From the NCBI RefSeq assembly GCF_036588685.1, contig NC_086382.1, positions 64,650,929-64,714,928 on the forward strand: a DNA stretch of 64,000 nucleotides, in the 5' to 3' direction. Source of the stretch: Mytilus trossulus. Lineage: Eukaryota; Mollusca; Bivalvia; Mytilida; Mytilidae. Each line of letters begins with the position of its first letter. Within the stretch, counting starts at the first letter, position 1. The notes beneath the pieces are model-generated. The model worked only from the letters and a program-made list of their open reading frames with translations. It did not search any database and was not told the DNA's origin. The position numbers and the translations under genes were made by a program. Below, piece by piece: positions 1 to 12,900 of this stretch.

Positions 1-454
1 TGTTAAGGAACTTGTCGTTTGACCCTTGATCAATTAAACATAAATGAAACAAAAAATTGTAAAGGACATCTTTGTCAGACCCCTTGATCCTCATATTAAT
101 TGAACGAAAATTTATGCGTCAACAACATAAGAATTTGTAAGAAACATGTATGGATTAGTAACTAGAGACTTGTTGATTTCAAATATTTATTGTCGATTGA
201 GTGTGCTTTCTATACCAAAATTAACATGTTTTAAAGGAATATTTAGTAAATAAAAGAGATAAACGCATATTTTTTCTACAATTTTCAGTTATAGTTAAAC
301 AAACCAACGTTGTATGAAAGTTTTACCAAAATCTTTGACATAGTCATTTAACTGTATGTTGACCTTAACTTAGTTCTTTCGAATTCAATGATATATTTGG
401 AAAGTTTTATACATCTTTTGTTGTACTTAAGGGTTTCTGTTGTTTCCTTGTTTT
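1..454. other. AT-rich sequence, nothing recognised
   Basis: No exon, RNA or repeat that I can name. The next exon of the minus-strand gene (after exon D) would lie here or beyond the window; none is convincing. Confidence 0.5.
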
Positions 455-565
455 ACTCTTATAGTTGATGTTTTTCCCAATATTTTCTTTGTAATCTGGA
501 TTTGTTTTCTCTGAATCGATTTATCACTTTTGAACAGCGGTATACTACTGTTGCCTTTACTTAAA
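455..565 (-). repeat. R3 dispersed repeat, fragment
   Basis: Contains the reverse complement of the family core (GAACAGCGGTATACTACTGT followed by TGCCTTTA). Better copies lie at 24.2, 26.6 and 50.0 kb. Confidence 0.6.
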
Positions 566-738
566 TGAGTCTAAAAAAATAAATACGAAAAATGCGACGT
601 CTTTAGTATTCAAAGAAACATTTTTTTGTCAATTTTTTTTTACTTTCTTGTTTAGTTGATGTATTTCAGTTTTTTTTCCGATTTTGTATTCTCCCTTTTC
701 GTCTTTTGCTTCATGTTAATGCCATATGTATGCCCTAC

Positions 739-935
739 CTGAACGGTAACTAATGCATGATCAATGTTGTATAATGAGGGATATACAATGTCCTGACTGC
801 TTATTCTGTCTTTAACCCTCACAGTAGTCTCAAATGCCAAGTTTTCATCAAGTTTATAGCCTTTAAGAACAACTGTTCCATTGTTACTAACTAAACTATT
901 TCTCCCCCATCCGTCATGCTGAAAGAATACTGCAC
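739..935 (-). CDS. Unrecognised gene, exon D
   Basis: 197 nt, phase 1 in, phase 0 out (TTCAG/GTAGGG). It begins AVFFQHDGWGRNSLVSNNG and continues with FETTVRVKDR. It joins exon C to read GQGAVFFQHDGW. About 10 kb of intron separates C and D, so a skipped exon between them is possible. Confidence 0.55.
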
Positions 936-3900
936 CTGTGGAATAGAAAATCTTATGTCTAACCTAAGAATACTGCAACTGTAGAATAGAACATCGTATG
1001 TCTAACCAACTTCCACAATGAAAACATATGCATGCTTTAAGAATACTTCACCTCTTAAATCTGATGTCTTAATTAAAACATATTTTATTTGCTGAATTAA
1101 AGCAAAATGGATTAGACACAAGGAAATCCTATCTTATGTCAAGGTATGATGTTTTTATATAACCACAGAGCCAATTCAAAAGAATATCTCAAAAATTGAC
1201 TTAACAGTACAAGTAATATTAATAAAGACTAATAAAATAATACTATAACACGTTATTAAGATGATAACCAACGTCAGTACGCAAAATCTATACTTCAAGA
1301 CCATCTTGTATTATTTGTAATTTAGATATGTTTGTTTTATCCACGTAGATATCTTCCTTTTTTGTTGATGTTGGATTCATCTATTAAGGAACAATGATAA
1401 ATACCCTTCTATTCAGGTGAGGACACTTTTATTATCGGGATGAAATGATAAAAACCCGGTCAGCCCACCGATCTGAAAAGGATTGGGTCCATATGCTTAA
1501 AACGACCTATGTTAAGAAAAAACTCTATACACACGGGCCCCGTACCATATCAAAATAAATATTTGTCTTTAACATCATCTAATAATATCTAGCTTTTTGT
1601 TTTGTCAGTTCTTACTTTAATTGGATGTACATTGGATTGCGGTATTCTTTTTATTGGTGCAATACCACCAAATCATGGTACGTCACATCTGGTTGCATAC
1701 GAAAATAGGTAGAAATAATTAGTCCCTTAAATTTGACAAGTTGTAGGTAATTAATTCTAAATTTTATTACAGTAACACATTTCTGTTTCATAAATATATG
1801 TGTTAGGTATTTAAATCACTATTGGTTTTTTTATTTGGGGTTTGTATGGAATAATTTGTAAACTTGAGGTTACAAAGTTCCTAAACCTTGTACACAGGTT
1901 ACATGCTAAGTAGCTAACATGGATAAGGGGAGAAATTTGATGGGTTAACTTCTAGTGATGGTTATTTTATTGTATGCAATGAAATGTTATGGGAATTATT
2001 TTCTAGAGTAGTACCGGACAGGATAAAACTTACTTCATGACAATTATTTCTTTATTTGAATCAACTTCTGCACATTTTTTTGAAAAGAGCAAATTTAACA
2101 AAGACTAATAAGAGACAATCAATGGTGGTATTACACCTATTACATATCAGAATAAGGTAGTACAAGTACCCTGTCATGTCCACTTGAAGTTGAAGTATTT
2201 GTACTTTTATCCATCTGATGTGTTAAACCTTTTTCAACAGATTTGTATTGTTCGTAATGATATTGTACATGTAAGGAGAGGGGGTTTGGTTCCCGCTATC
2301 ATGTTTAACCCTGCTATGTTCTGTATGTCTATGTCTGTTATAATTCTTGAATTGTTTTATATTGTAATTTCGGGGTCTACTATATGTGATTATACGGTAT
2401 AGGCTTTGTTTATTGTTGAAGGCCGTAAGGTGACCTATAGTTGTTAATTTCTGTGTCATTTGGTCCCTTGTGGAGAGTTGTCTCATTCTTGTTTTTATAC
2501 CCTTCTTGTTTTGCGTTAGTGATATGTTATATAATATAAAAGATTTAAAGATTTAAATAGTAAGACACAAGTTAAAAGTCGTGGTATCAGTGAAAAAAGG
2601 TAAAGATACAGAAGTCTGAAGTCTTATTGATTCAAAGTTTTCGGTAAAAGTAAACAATCGAGATCATGTTATTTAGTACATTTTTTTAAAGGGTCGGTTT
2701 AATTTGCGTCAAATGATGATAAAAGATGCGTTATTTATTGATGATATGATGATATAAATAAACAGCGAATTTCAATGAGTCTTATGTCGTATATACACCC
2801 CATCCCCTTTTCATGAATATAACTTACCGATGTAGACTTATTAAAACATCGCAACTGGTTATCCTTCCTGAGCACATGTAATCTTCCTTATTTTTTGGTG
2901 GAGATAGTGTTGCTGAGTCTTTAGATTTTCTGTGTTGCATTTTGTGTACTTTTGTGTACTGTTTGTCTGTTTCTTTTTAAGCCATTGTGTTGTCAGTTTA
3001 TTTTCGCTATAAGAGTTGAATGTGCCGCCTGTATCTTTCTGCTGTCTTTTGACATCGTGAGTTTCAAGATTTATGATTTGAAGCGTTGTTTTGTTCTTAA
3101 CCACAAGCCATTATAAAAATGGTTGAACATAGCTCTTGTCATGTTTGTGTCAAACTACTTTATCCGTAATATACTTTGATAATTTACACTAACGAATGTA
3201 TTGTCCTGTCGGAATTGGACCGTTTTATTCGATTTTCTATGTATGAGAAGTGCTTTGTATACAGAGCGTTAATCATGTTAAAATTATTTGAAAAATCCAT
3301 TTGATGGGATCGTATATGGCCTGTTTCAATGCTTAACTACTGTCACTAAAATACCCTCATGTCTAGTAATTGTCAACATTCTCTACATTCCTAATTTTTG
3401 CACCATTACATCCATTTCTTAGTAATAGTTTACAATGGGGGTCGATTGAAAACAAAACTTCACGAAAAAAGAGATGATTGCAGCTTTCAAGTTGTGAACT
3501 TTCCATTTCTAAGTAGCAACATTCCAGCAGCACCTGCATACAGTGTATATATCTCCCAATTGATACGATATTCCCGTGCTTGCATTTCCAATCATGATTT
3601 CCTTGATAGAAGGTTGTTTCTCACAAGGAAGCTATTAAATCAAGAGTTCCAAATGGTAAAGTTGAAATCATCTCTTCGTAAATTTTACGGACGCCATCAC
3701 GAGTTGGTTGACCGTTATGGAATAACCGTTTCACAAATAATATCGGATATGTTCCTTACGTCGTAACTACAGTCCCCTTCCCTTTTATAAATGTGACCTA
3801 CTTGTTGGTGGGGTTCGTGTAGTGTATTCTTTAGTTTTCTATGTTGTGTTATGTGTACTATTGTTTGTTTGTTTGTCCTGTTCTTATTTAGCCATGTCGT

Positions 3901-6900
3901 TGTCAGTTAGTTGTCGATTTATGAGTTTGACTGTCCCTCTGGTATCTTTCGTCCCTCTTTTACATCGAATGTTAAATATTTACAACTATTACAACATTAC
4001 ATTCATAACTTACCATTATAATCAACACTTATCATTACAAATGTTACACACTGTTACAAACATTAATCACCATTACAAACGTTACTCACCGTTACAATCA
4101 TTATTGTTTAATGGTTTTTGAAAAGGTACCCACAATCTCACTTTTGTTTCAGAATAACCAAACATCAAGCCACCAAGACAATTGAATGTAGAAAGAGTCG
4201 TCATTTGGAATATAACTCCTGTAAAAACGGAGTTACGTTGTATTATATAAGTATAGATAGTGTTTTACAGGAAAACAAAATCAATAAATTTCGTGCGTTT
4301 TGGTTTTTTTAATGTTGTAAAGCCAATAAAAAATAACAACCACAAACAGTTGAAGAGCTGTATAATCACATACAATTATACTTAAATTATTGAAAAAAGC
4401 TTGTTTAAAACCAGAAGAGCTCCTAGAATCGCTTAATGACGGGATTTTATGTTGTGCTTTATGAAATATTTCCCAAAAGTGATTGAATCATGATGTATCA
4501 GTAGATTAAAATATTAGAAAATGAAAAAAGTGATGAATGTAAACATTTTACTGTGCGTATTTTACTGTACTGTGCAGATTTATAAGTTTGACTGTCCCTA
4601 TGGTATATTTCGTCCCTCCTTTGTTATATTTTTATTTTTCTACATTGGCTACATGTATAGGGGGATGGCTGAGATCGCAAAAACATATATATCTGTCCCA
4701 AGTCAGGAGCCTCTGGCCTTTTTTAGTCTTGTAGGCTATCAATTTTAGTTTCTTGTGTATACTTCGGAGTTCAGTATGGCGTCTATATCACTGTACTATT
4801 TCTTTAGGGGTCAGCTGAAGGACGCCTCCGCGTGCGGAAGTTTCTCGCTGCATTAAAGAACTATTGGTGACCTTCTGCTGTTGTTTGTTTTATGGTCGAG
4901 TTGTTGTCTCTTTGACAAACTCCCCATTACCATTGTCAATTCTATATGTTATGGGCGATTCATTAATTACTCCCGGTACCTACTATTTTCATATTGCTGA
5001 ATATTGGTGGCAATTTTTCGCTGACATTCTTAGAATTGGAAATGAGTATTTATCATTTTGCTATAATATTAACTCAGCTGTCTATATTCTCAACATTATA
5101 ATTTCATGCATGTATATGTCATCTCAAATAACCATTGGCATTTGTATTATATTATAACATCCCGATTTCCAAACTCACAGTTTCCATATTATATGCATAA
5201 TGCACGTTACATGCAAATGTGAAGAAAAAAAAATATCCAAAATTTAACTCTAAATCTATATAAAAAACTCTTGTTATCATTTAAAGGTCATCTTAAACAT
5301 TTGAAGCAGGCAAGATAAAAGCCAATGTGAATGAAAACAAATGAAGCAAACAAGTAATGGACTTCACAAAAGGTTTACTGTGAATGAGAAAGGTGTTTGA
5401 TATTTGAATATAGTTAATTTGAAAAACAAATATACATGTAATGTAATAAATGTACAAATGAAAGAAAATGAGGGGTGTGGGTATGTATTCGATTGTGTGA
5501 ATGTGGTCACTCTTCTTGGTTTCTAATTCAATAAATTCTTTTTATTATGATTTCCCATGCGTATCCTTCTTCTATCAATTATCTTAATTTTTACAAAAGG
5601 CTTTCATTTCACTTTTCACTTGATATTCAACCTGATAAACTTTTGTTATGCAAAACAAAGTTAGAAAAAAGAGAAATAAAGAAAATTAACTAAAATTATT
5701 ATTGTAAATAGCACAAATAATACATTCTTATAAAAGAGAGACGAAAGATACCAGAGGGACAGTCAAACTCATAAATCAAAAATAAACTGACAACGCCATG
5801 GCTAAAAATGAAAAAGACAAACAGAAAAACAAAAATACACATGACACAACTTAGAAAACTAAAGAATAAGCAACACAAACTCCACCAAAACCAGGGGTGA
5901 TCTCAGGTGCTCCAGAAGGGTAAGCAGATCCTGCTCCACATGTGGCACCCGCCGTGTTGCTTATGTGATAACAAATCAGGTAAAACGTCCAATTCGGGAG
6001 GTCACATTCATGAAAGGAAAGGGGAGTGTAGTTACGACGTAAGGAAAATATCCGATATCATTTGTGAAACGGTTATCCCATAACTGTCAACCAACTTGTG
6101 ATGGCGTCCGTAAAACTTACAAAGGGATGATTTCAACTTCACCATGTGTAACTCTTTATAACATGACATAGCATAGAACACGGCGTACGTACATTCTTCT
6201 TATTGGACTGGTTATTGCCAACCTTTAAGTTTGTTTTAATATGACGCTCAAGGTTAAACATAGTATTCCTATACCTTAGAATCATACACTTGGATTTTTG
6301 TTAATTTAAAATGATTTAATCATGATGACAGATGATAGAAATTTCATTTTACTCTATCACGTGCTTTCCCAGATTCCCGTCTTAACTGTCACTGAAATAA
6401 AATAACGTACAATAAACACATGTATCCAATACCTATCATACGTAAGGTAAGAGTTACCTTTCATGACTTTGATTAGGACAATTATTCTCTATAGAATTGG
6501 CAGATGAAGGACCAATTATACATTTCTCTGTATTTTCATTATATTTGTTGCGAGAAAAATATTAAGAAGGATGTTTTTCTTACAATTTCTCAAAACATCG
6601 AAACCTGAGTCCGTAAAATCTGTCTCTTTATACAAAGTTGAAAATTGAGATTAAATTATAGCTTCAATTTAATTTCTAATCAAATGTATTTTTCATTTAT
6701 TTCAAAATGTTTTAATAAAAAAAAAATCCCATATGTGTTGTTTTTAGAAAATAAGAAGTGTATACTTATGGAGTGTTCTGTATTAATTGGTTTAACGGGA
6801 ATTTTATCAAAGTTCAAATACAAAGGATATTGATCGTTGCATTTGATTACCGATAACTAAATATTCACTTTAATCAAATTAACGGTACCAATTTTCTTGC

Positions 6901-9900
6901 ACCAGATGCGCATTTCGACAATTCATGTCTCTTCAGTGATGCTCAGGTTGTTGTCTACGAAATCATCCCATATCAAATAACAAAATATGTAAAGAATTGA
7001 TATAGTAATTTGCGCTAGTTTTTATGTAGTATCTACTATGTAATTCTATTTTATTTCAAGATACTTTTGTCAAAGGTAAAATTGGGATCACCGATAAACC
7101 TTTCTGAAAGTACTTTGTCACATTTTGCAGAATTTAATAAAATGAGATTAACGAAGACGCTTCGTCAAGAAAACCATATGATTAGCACACGTTATTTTTT
7201 TTTATCTTGTCTTTAATTATATTTATAGATTGTAAGAATAGCACGTACAAATGTATGCTTGATTTACGTCAGAACTCTTAAGAGGGCTCTAATATTTTCT
7301 AATTATTTTTAATAGAGGATTATGTTATATTTTTCTATTAATGAACTTTATCATACACCAAATAGACAGCTTTTTTGAAAACAAGAATAAAAAATATAAG
7401 TCCCCGATGTGCTAAAAACGATATTTCAATTTTTAATACAAATTGTGGTGTTTTTTTGCACCAAAGGGAGATAGTTGGGAACTTTTTCAAGGTTATAAAC
7501 ATTTTAAAAGTCATTTGGGGCCAACCTAATCGATCTTAATGGATGATTTTTGTACCATATCATAAAGATATAACTTATAGTGAAATAAATGAAATTTGTA
7601 ATGAAAAAAACCCTACAAATGTTTTATTTCGCTGAAATTTTTGTACGCCCGAGACAAGGGAGTTCGCTTCTAGTTTCAAAATAACTAACTTTTCAAAACA
7701 ATTTTGCTAGGGGATTGAAAAAGAAATCAAAGAGCAAAAAAAAATGATATAGGTCAATGTTCTTTTTCAATATTGCATTTCAATACAGTTTTAGTCATGA
7801 CGTCAATAAAACATACAGGTTCGCGGAACTTTTACGTCGTAAAATTAAGAATGATGATTTTTACTCTAAATATGTCACTAAGAACAGTTACAAGAGTTGC
7901 AGTATAAAAAAAAGTAACCATACATTTTATCGAAATAGATATCATTTGTTCTTAGCTCAAAACATCGTTTCGCGATAATTTACGGTTATTCTATATTCAT
8001 AAAGTCTGGTTTCTATTCATTGTATCGCCCTAAATATGGATACACAATGTATTAAAAAAGATATGCAGCAAACAAACTATGGCCTTACATCCTATCAATA
8101 CTTCTTTTAATAAAATTCAAATAATTTTTGGTTCCATTTCTAATGTTACCTATACCACTCCCCCATACAAAATCCTAGATCAGCATCTGGCAACAATATC
8201 TTATTATATCATGTTGTTCAATGTTTCAGTAAATAATTTATTCAGTAAAAAAGATAAGGCGACCCTCTTTTAATTGTTAATCAATAAAATGAATAAAATA
8301 CAAAAGTTAATTTACTTCTATTAATAAATAAAATATGTATTTAAAATCCGACAGGTAGCAAATTAAAAGAAGTCAAAGAAGAACAGAACAATTCCTAGTC
8401 GAACACAATTTAATTTTAAAAACAGCAAAGATGGGGATTTTTTTTTATCAATACATGTTTTAATAAATGAAAAAAATACGTTTGATTAGAAAATGAGCGG
8501 AAGCTATCGTTTTGTATTTTGGATCCTCAATGCTCTTCAACTTTTTACTTGTTTGGCTTTATAAATATTTTGATATGAGCGTCACTGATGAGTCTTATAT
8601 AGACGAAACGCGCGTCTGGCGTACTAAATTATAATCCTGGTACCTTTGATAACTATTTACACCACTGGGTCGATGCCACTGCTGGTGGACGTTTCGTCCC
8701 CGAGGTATCACCAGCCCAGTAGTCAACACTTCGGTGTTGACATGAATATCAATAATGTGGTCATTTTTATAAATTTCCTGTTTACTAAACTTTGATTTTT
8801 TCGAAAAACTAAGGATATTCTTATTCCAGGCATAGATTACCTTAGCCGTATTTGGCACATTTTTTGGAATTTTGGATCCTCAATGCTCTTCAACTTTTTA
8901 CTTGTTTGGCTTTATAAATATTTTGATATGAGCGTCACTGATGAGTCTTATATAGACGAAGCGCGCGTCTGGCGTACTAAATTATAATCCTGGTACCTTT
9001 GATAACTATTTACACCACTGGGTCGATGCCACTGCTGGTGGACGTTTCGTCCCCGAGGGTATCACCAGCCCAGTAGTCAACACTTCGGTGTTGACATGAA
9101 TATCAATAATGTGGTCATTTTTATAAATTTCCTGTTTACTAAACTTTGATTTTTTCGAAAAACTAAGGATTTTCTTATTCCAGGCATAGATTACCTTAGC
9201 CGTATTTGGCACAATTTTTTGGAATTTTGGATCCTCAATGCTCTTCATCTTTTTACTTGTTTGGCTTTATAAATATTTTGATATGAGCGTCACTGATGAG
9301 TCTTATATAGACGAAACGCGCGTCTGGAGTACTAAATTATAATCCTGGTACCTTTGATAACTGTTTGTCTCAATTTTCAACCTTTATGGAGAGACAATTT
9401 TTGGCAAACTTTGGTTTCGATATTTCTGACATTTCTTAATTAATATTTTCCACAACAAATTTAATAAAAAGACGATAAACATTAAAGAAAGGCAGAATAA
9501 TGTTTATTAGGGCGTTCACCTGCATAGTATATTGAAAACAATTGTCATATTCAAAACTATGAGGGATCTTTTAAACCTTATATGTACGTATGGTAGGTAT
9601 ATTTAGTCAGTAAAAATTAGTGCGGGAATATAGAAACCCACGTGGTAAAGAAACACGCTAGATTTCTATCATTTTAAGCCATGTTAAAATAAATTTATAT
9701 GGACGAAAATGCCAGTGTATGACTTTGAAAGGGCTGGAATACTTTGTTTGAACGTAAGGACCATATTTATTTAAATTTAAGGTGGCTCGGGTGTCTTCCT
9801 CCATCTTGGATTTTAAATAAGCAGATATCTTTGGTCTATATATTTGATGAAATGTGCAAATTTTGAGAGTTGTATGTAAATTATGTAAAAGACTTTTGAT

Positions 9901-12900
9901 ATAAATATAGAAAATTGTGTGTTTTAACATAACTTCAGTTGTAATTTTGTAAAAACGCCTTGTTTGTGTTTGATTAGATTTTTTCAAACTTTGCCAAATA
10001 AGGGGAGATAACTCCGATAAAGTAAATTTTACAATAGAAAGTGTTATGAATTTACCTATTTTGATATGTAGCAAGAAAACAAGTTCGGTGACCCCATTTT
10101 TTCTTTTGCTTATTTGAAAGCATGTTATAAGAGCAATATTCTCACATTTTATCTTAAAGTTCTTATAGTACGTTTTCGTTTTATCACACAAAATTTAATT
10201 TTCCATGAATAATCTATACAAAATCTGACAATTTTGCGCAACCTGTAGCGTGAAAAAAAGTCCGGTGACCCATACTTTTTAATACAGTTTTGAAAAAAGC
10301 ATGATAAAAGCTTTATCTTGACAAGTTATCAAAAAATTCTGTCAGTTTTAATTAAGACGCCCCAGCCACCTTAATGCCAATAACCTATTCCACTAGGTCC
10401 GAATTTCGAGTTACGTAAGTATATCTCTTATACGACATACTCAACATACCGCATTAGAAGTAATGTTCTATTTAAACACTAGCTTCTCGAATATTAAGTG
10501 CCAGTCTGCCTAAGAATCAGGCAGTGGTGAAAACATGACCAAAAAACCCCACCCCATTTGACATTGATTTAGTTCATAATATGTAGTTATGCACACAAAT
10601 ACCATACATTGCTGGTAATAGAAGATACAATTTGGTTGAAATGCACTAGAAATTAACGAATAAAGGGAGATAACTCTGTAACTTGCTATCATTCTAACCA
10701 ATGTTCTAACCAAGTTATTTGATATTACCAAACACACACAAACAAAAGACTAATAATTTTTAACTCTGGATGATGATTAGTATTTAGTAACATGATTAGC
10801 TTGGTGTTTTTTTCTGATCATGTTTTGATTTTTATCTTAATTGCCTGAATGTTACAAAGACTGGCACTTAATACATGTTTTCTTTTTCTATAATTTTAAA
10901 TCAAATCACCTTGTCCATCAGAATAATAACCGCCATCCAAATGTGTTTGTGCAGTTACGAGATCAGGAAAAACCGAACTTTGATGATTTATTTCTTTGAA
11001 GCTGTCGGTTTCATTATCTGAAATTATAAGGCACTTATTCATCTTTAGTTTTCTTATTTTGCTGTTGAACTTGAGCCAATGCTCCGTGATAAAGGCCAAA
11101 AATTGAAAATATAATTATCGCATCGTGTGTAATTGTTCCATAACATTTTATGTTGTTGTAAGGAACACTATCATTATACTTTTATACTAATGTACGCCAT
11201 GTATATTTTTGCTTTTTTTGTTTCTCCTTTACTTCTGTGATAAGTGCCTCATGGAATATTGGTTGTATTGCTTATTTTGGCTTAATAATTATTTTATCTG
11301 AAATTCACTGATGAGCCTTATGAAGACGAAACGCGCCTATGGCGTATTGCATTATAAGCCTGGCACATTTCATAAATATTTACCATCTTTAAATGAAGTT
11401 TTGTTTTGTTCTTATTTGATTTATAATTGGGTTCTTTGAATAAATTGTGACTTGAATGAAGAGTTGTCAATTGGGAGATTGGGTTGTCTAATGCGCTAAC
11501 TTACCTGAAATTTTTACAGCTTTTTCAAAGAGTGGTATAGGAAAATCTGCTTGCTTCCAGGCCTTAACTCGGACAAAACCATTGCTGTGTTTCCCCTGTA
11601 CTGGAGACGACGGTCCGTTATACTCTAAATGTGAACCTACCAATATAAGATATAGGCTGAAAACAAATAACTTTGAGATTGAATCGTTATCTGAGTATTT
11701 GTTTATCATTTATGTGTTTACATATGATGTTTCTTTTGTGTTATGTCTTATCGTTTGAATTTTGTATGTTCAGTACATTTTTCATGTCTTATTTGTCATT
11801 ATAGCCGTATTATTTCCGATTTCCATGGATAAAATAAAGTTTTGGTCCGAAAAATTACGACGTCGTCACCCCATCAATTAGACGAGTATTGTGAAATTAA
11901 ATTTAAATTAAGGTTTTTTTTTTTATCTTGTTCCATATAAATGTATATACGTATTTCAAGATTAATTTGATATTATATACGATTTTTTATCTGTTCATGT
12001 GACGCACAGTTTGTGGTGTCCTGTGCTGTCATTAAATCATTGGAAATTTCCGTTGTTATTCTGCGATTACCTTGTTGGAATACACTATCATATCATTTAT
12101 TTATATATTTCTCTTTGCAGTGACTTTCTTGAGTATGTTTGAACTGTCAAGTAGTATTGACATTTTTGCGGTAATTGTTTAATATTATCATATAAGTAGG
12201 GGTAAGGGGAGTTGGTCAGCCATAAAACAAGATTCAACCCATCACTTGTTCTTAAAATGTTTTGTTTTTCTTTTTTCTTTTTTGTTGTTGTTCTTAAAAT
12301 GTTAGTGTTCAAAGTCAGTAATATTGTTGAAGCGTTTCCCACGGTTTGAGTTTGGTATCCGGATTTGTTTTCTCTTAATCCTTAATCTATTTATGACTTT
12401 GAACATTGGTATACTGCTGTTGTCTTTATTGAAACATAATAATCTACAAAGATATAACCTGCAAACGACAAATATTTTAACAAGGTTCCTCAATGTTTGA
12501 CTAATTTCAATCAAACTTCAAACAATCACAAATTCAATAGCAACGAAATATAAACGTTTGATAATGACCCTTCAATTGATTGTACCAAGCAAGCATGGCT
12601 ATCTTTTTTTAAACAAGTTCATCAGAAACTTGTTTTAACGTCATCTACTGCCCAACTGTACTTCTTTTAAAGATTATTTTCAGTGCCTTGTATCGGCCAA
12701 TATGTAAACTAGAATAATATACACACAACAAAAGTATTTCGGTAAATGATAAACATACATACTTTTTTTGTTAGTTATTTAAATTTGTTGAAAATGAAAA
12801 AAAAAATATGTCCACTGAATATTCTAATATAAGGGATGGATCAACTGCTCTGTATTAATCTTATTAGTTTGAGAGTACTGTTTAAATTGACACGTTTTAA

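Noticed and set aside
3397-3766. 122-codon ORF as a host gene
   Set aside because: Matches the remembered RT C-terminal tail, and its 3' UTR is repeated elsewhere in the window.
8517-9362. Pair of LTRs flanking a retrotransposon
   Set aside because: Units are head-to-tail with no internal region, no primer-binding site and no coding sequence.
9658-10191. 177-codon minus-strand ORF as a gene
   Set aside because: It lies almost wholly inside the TTAA MITE, has no domain and has low-complexity AT-driven composition.
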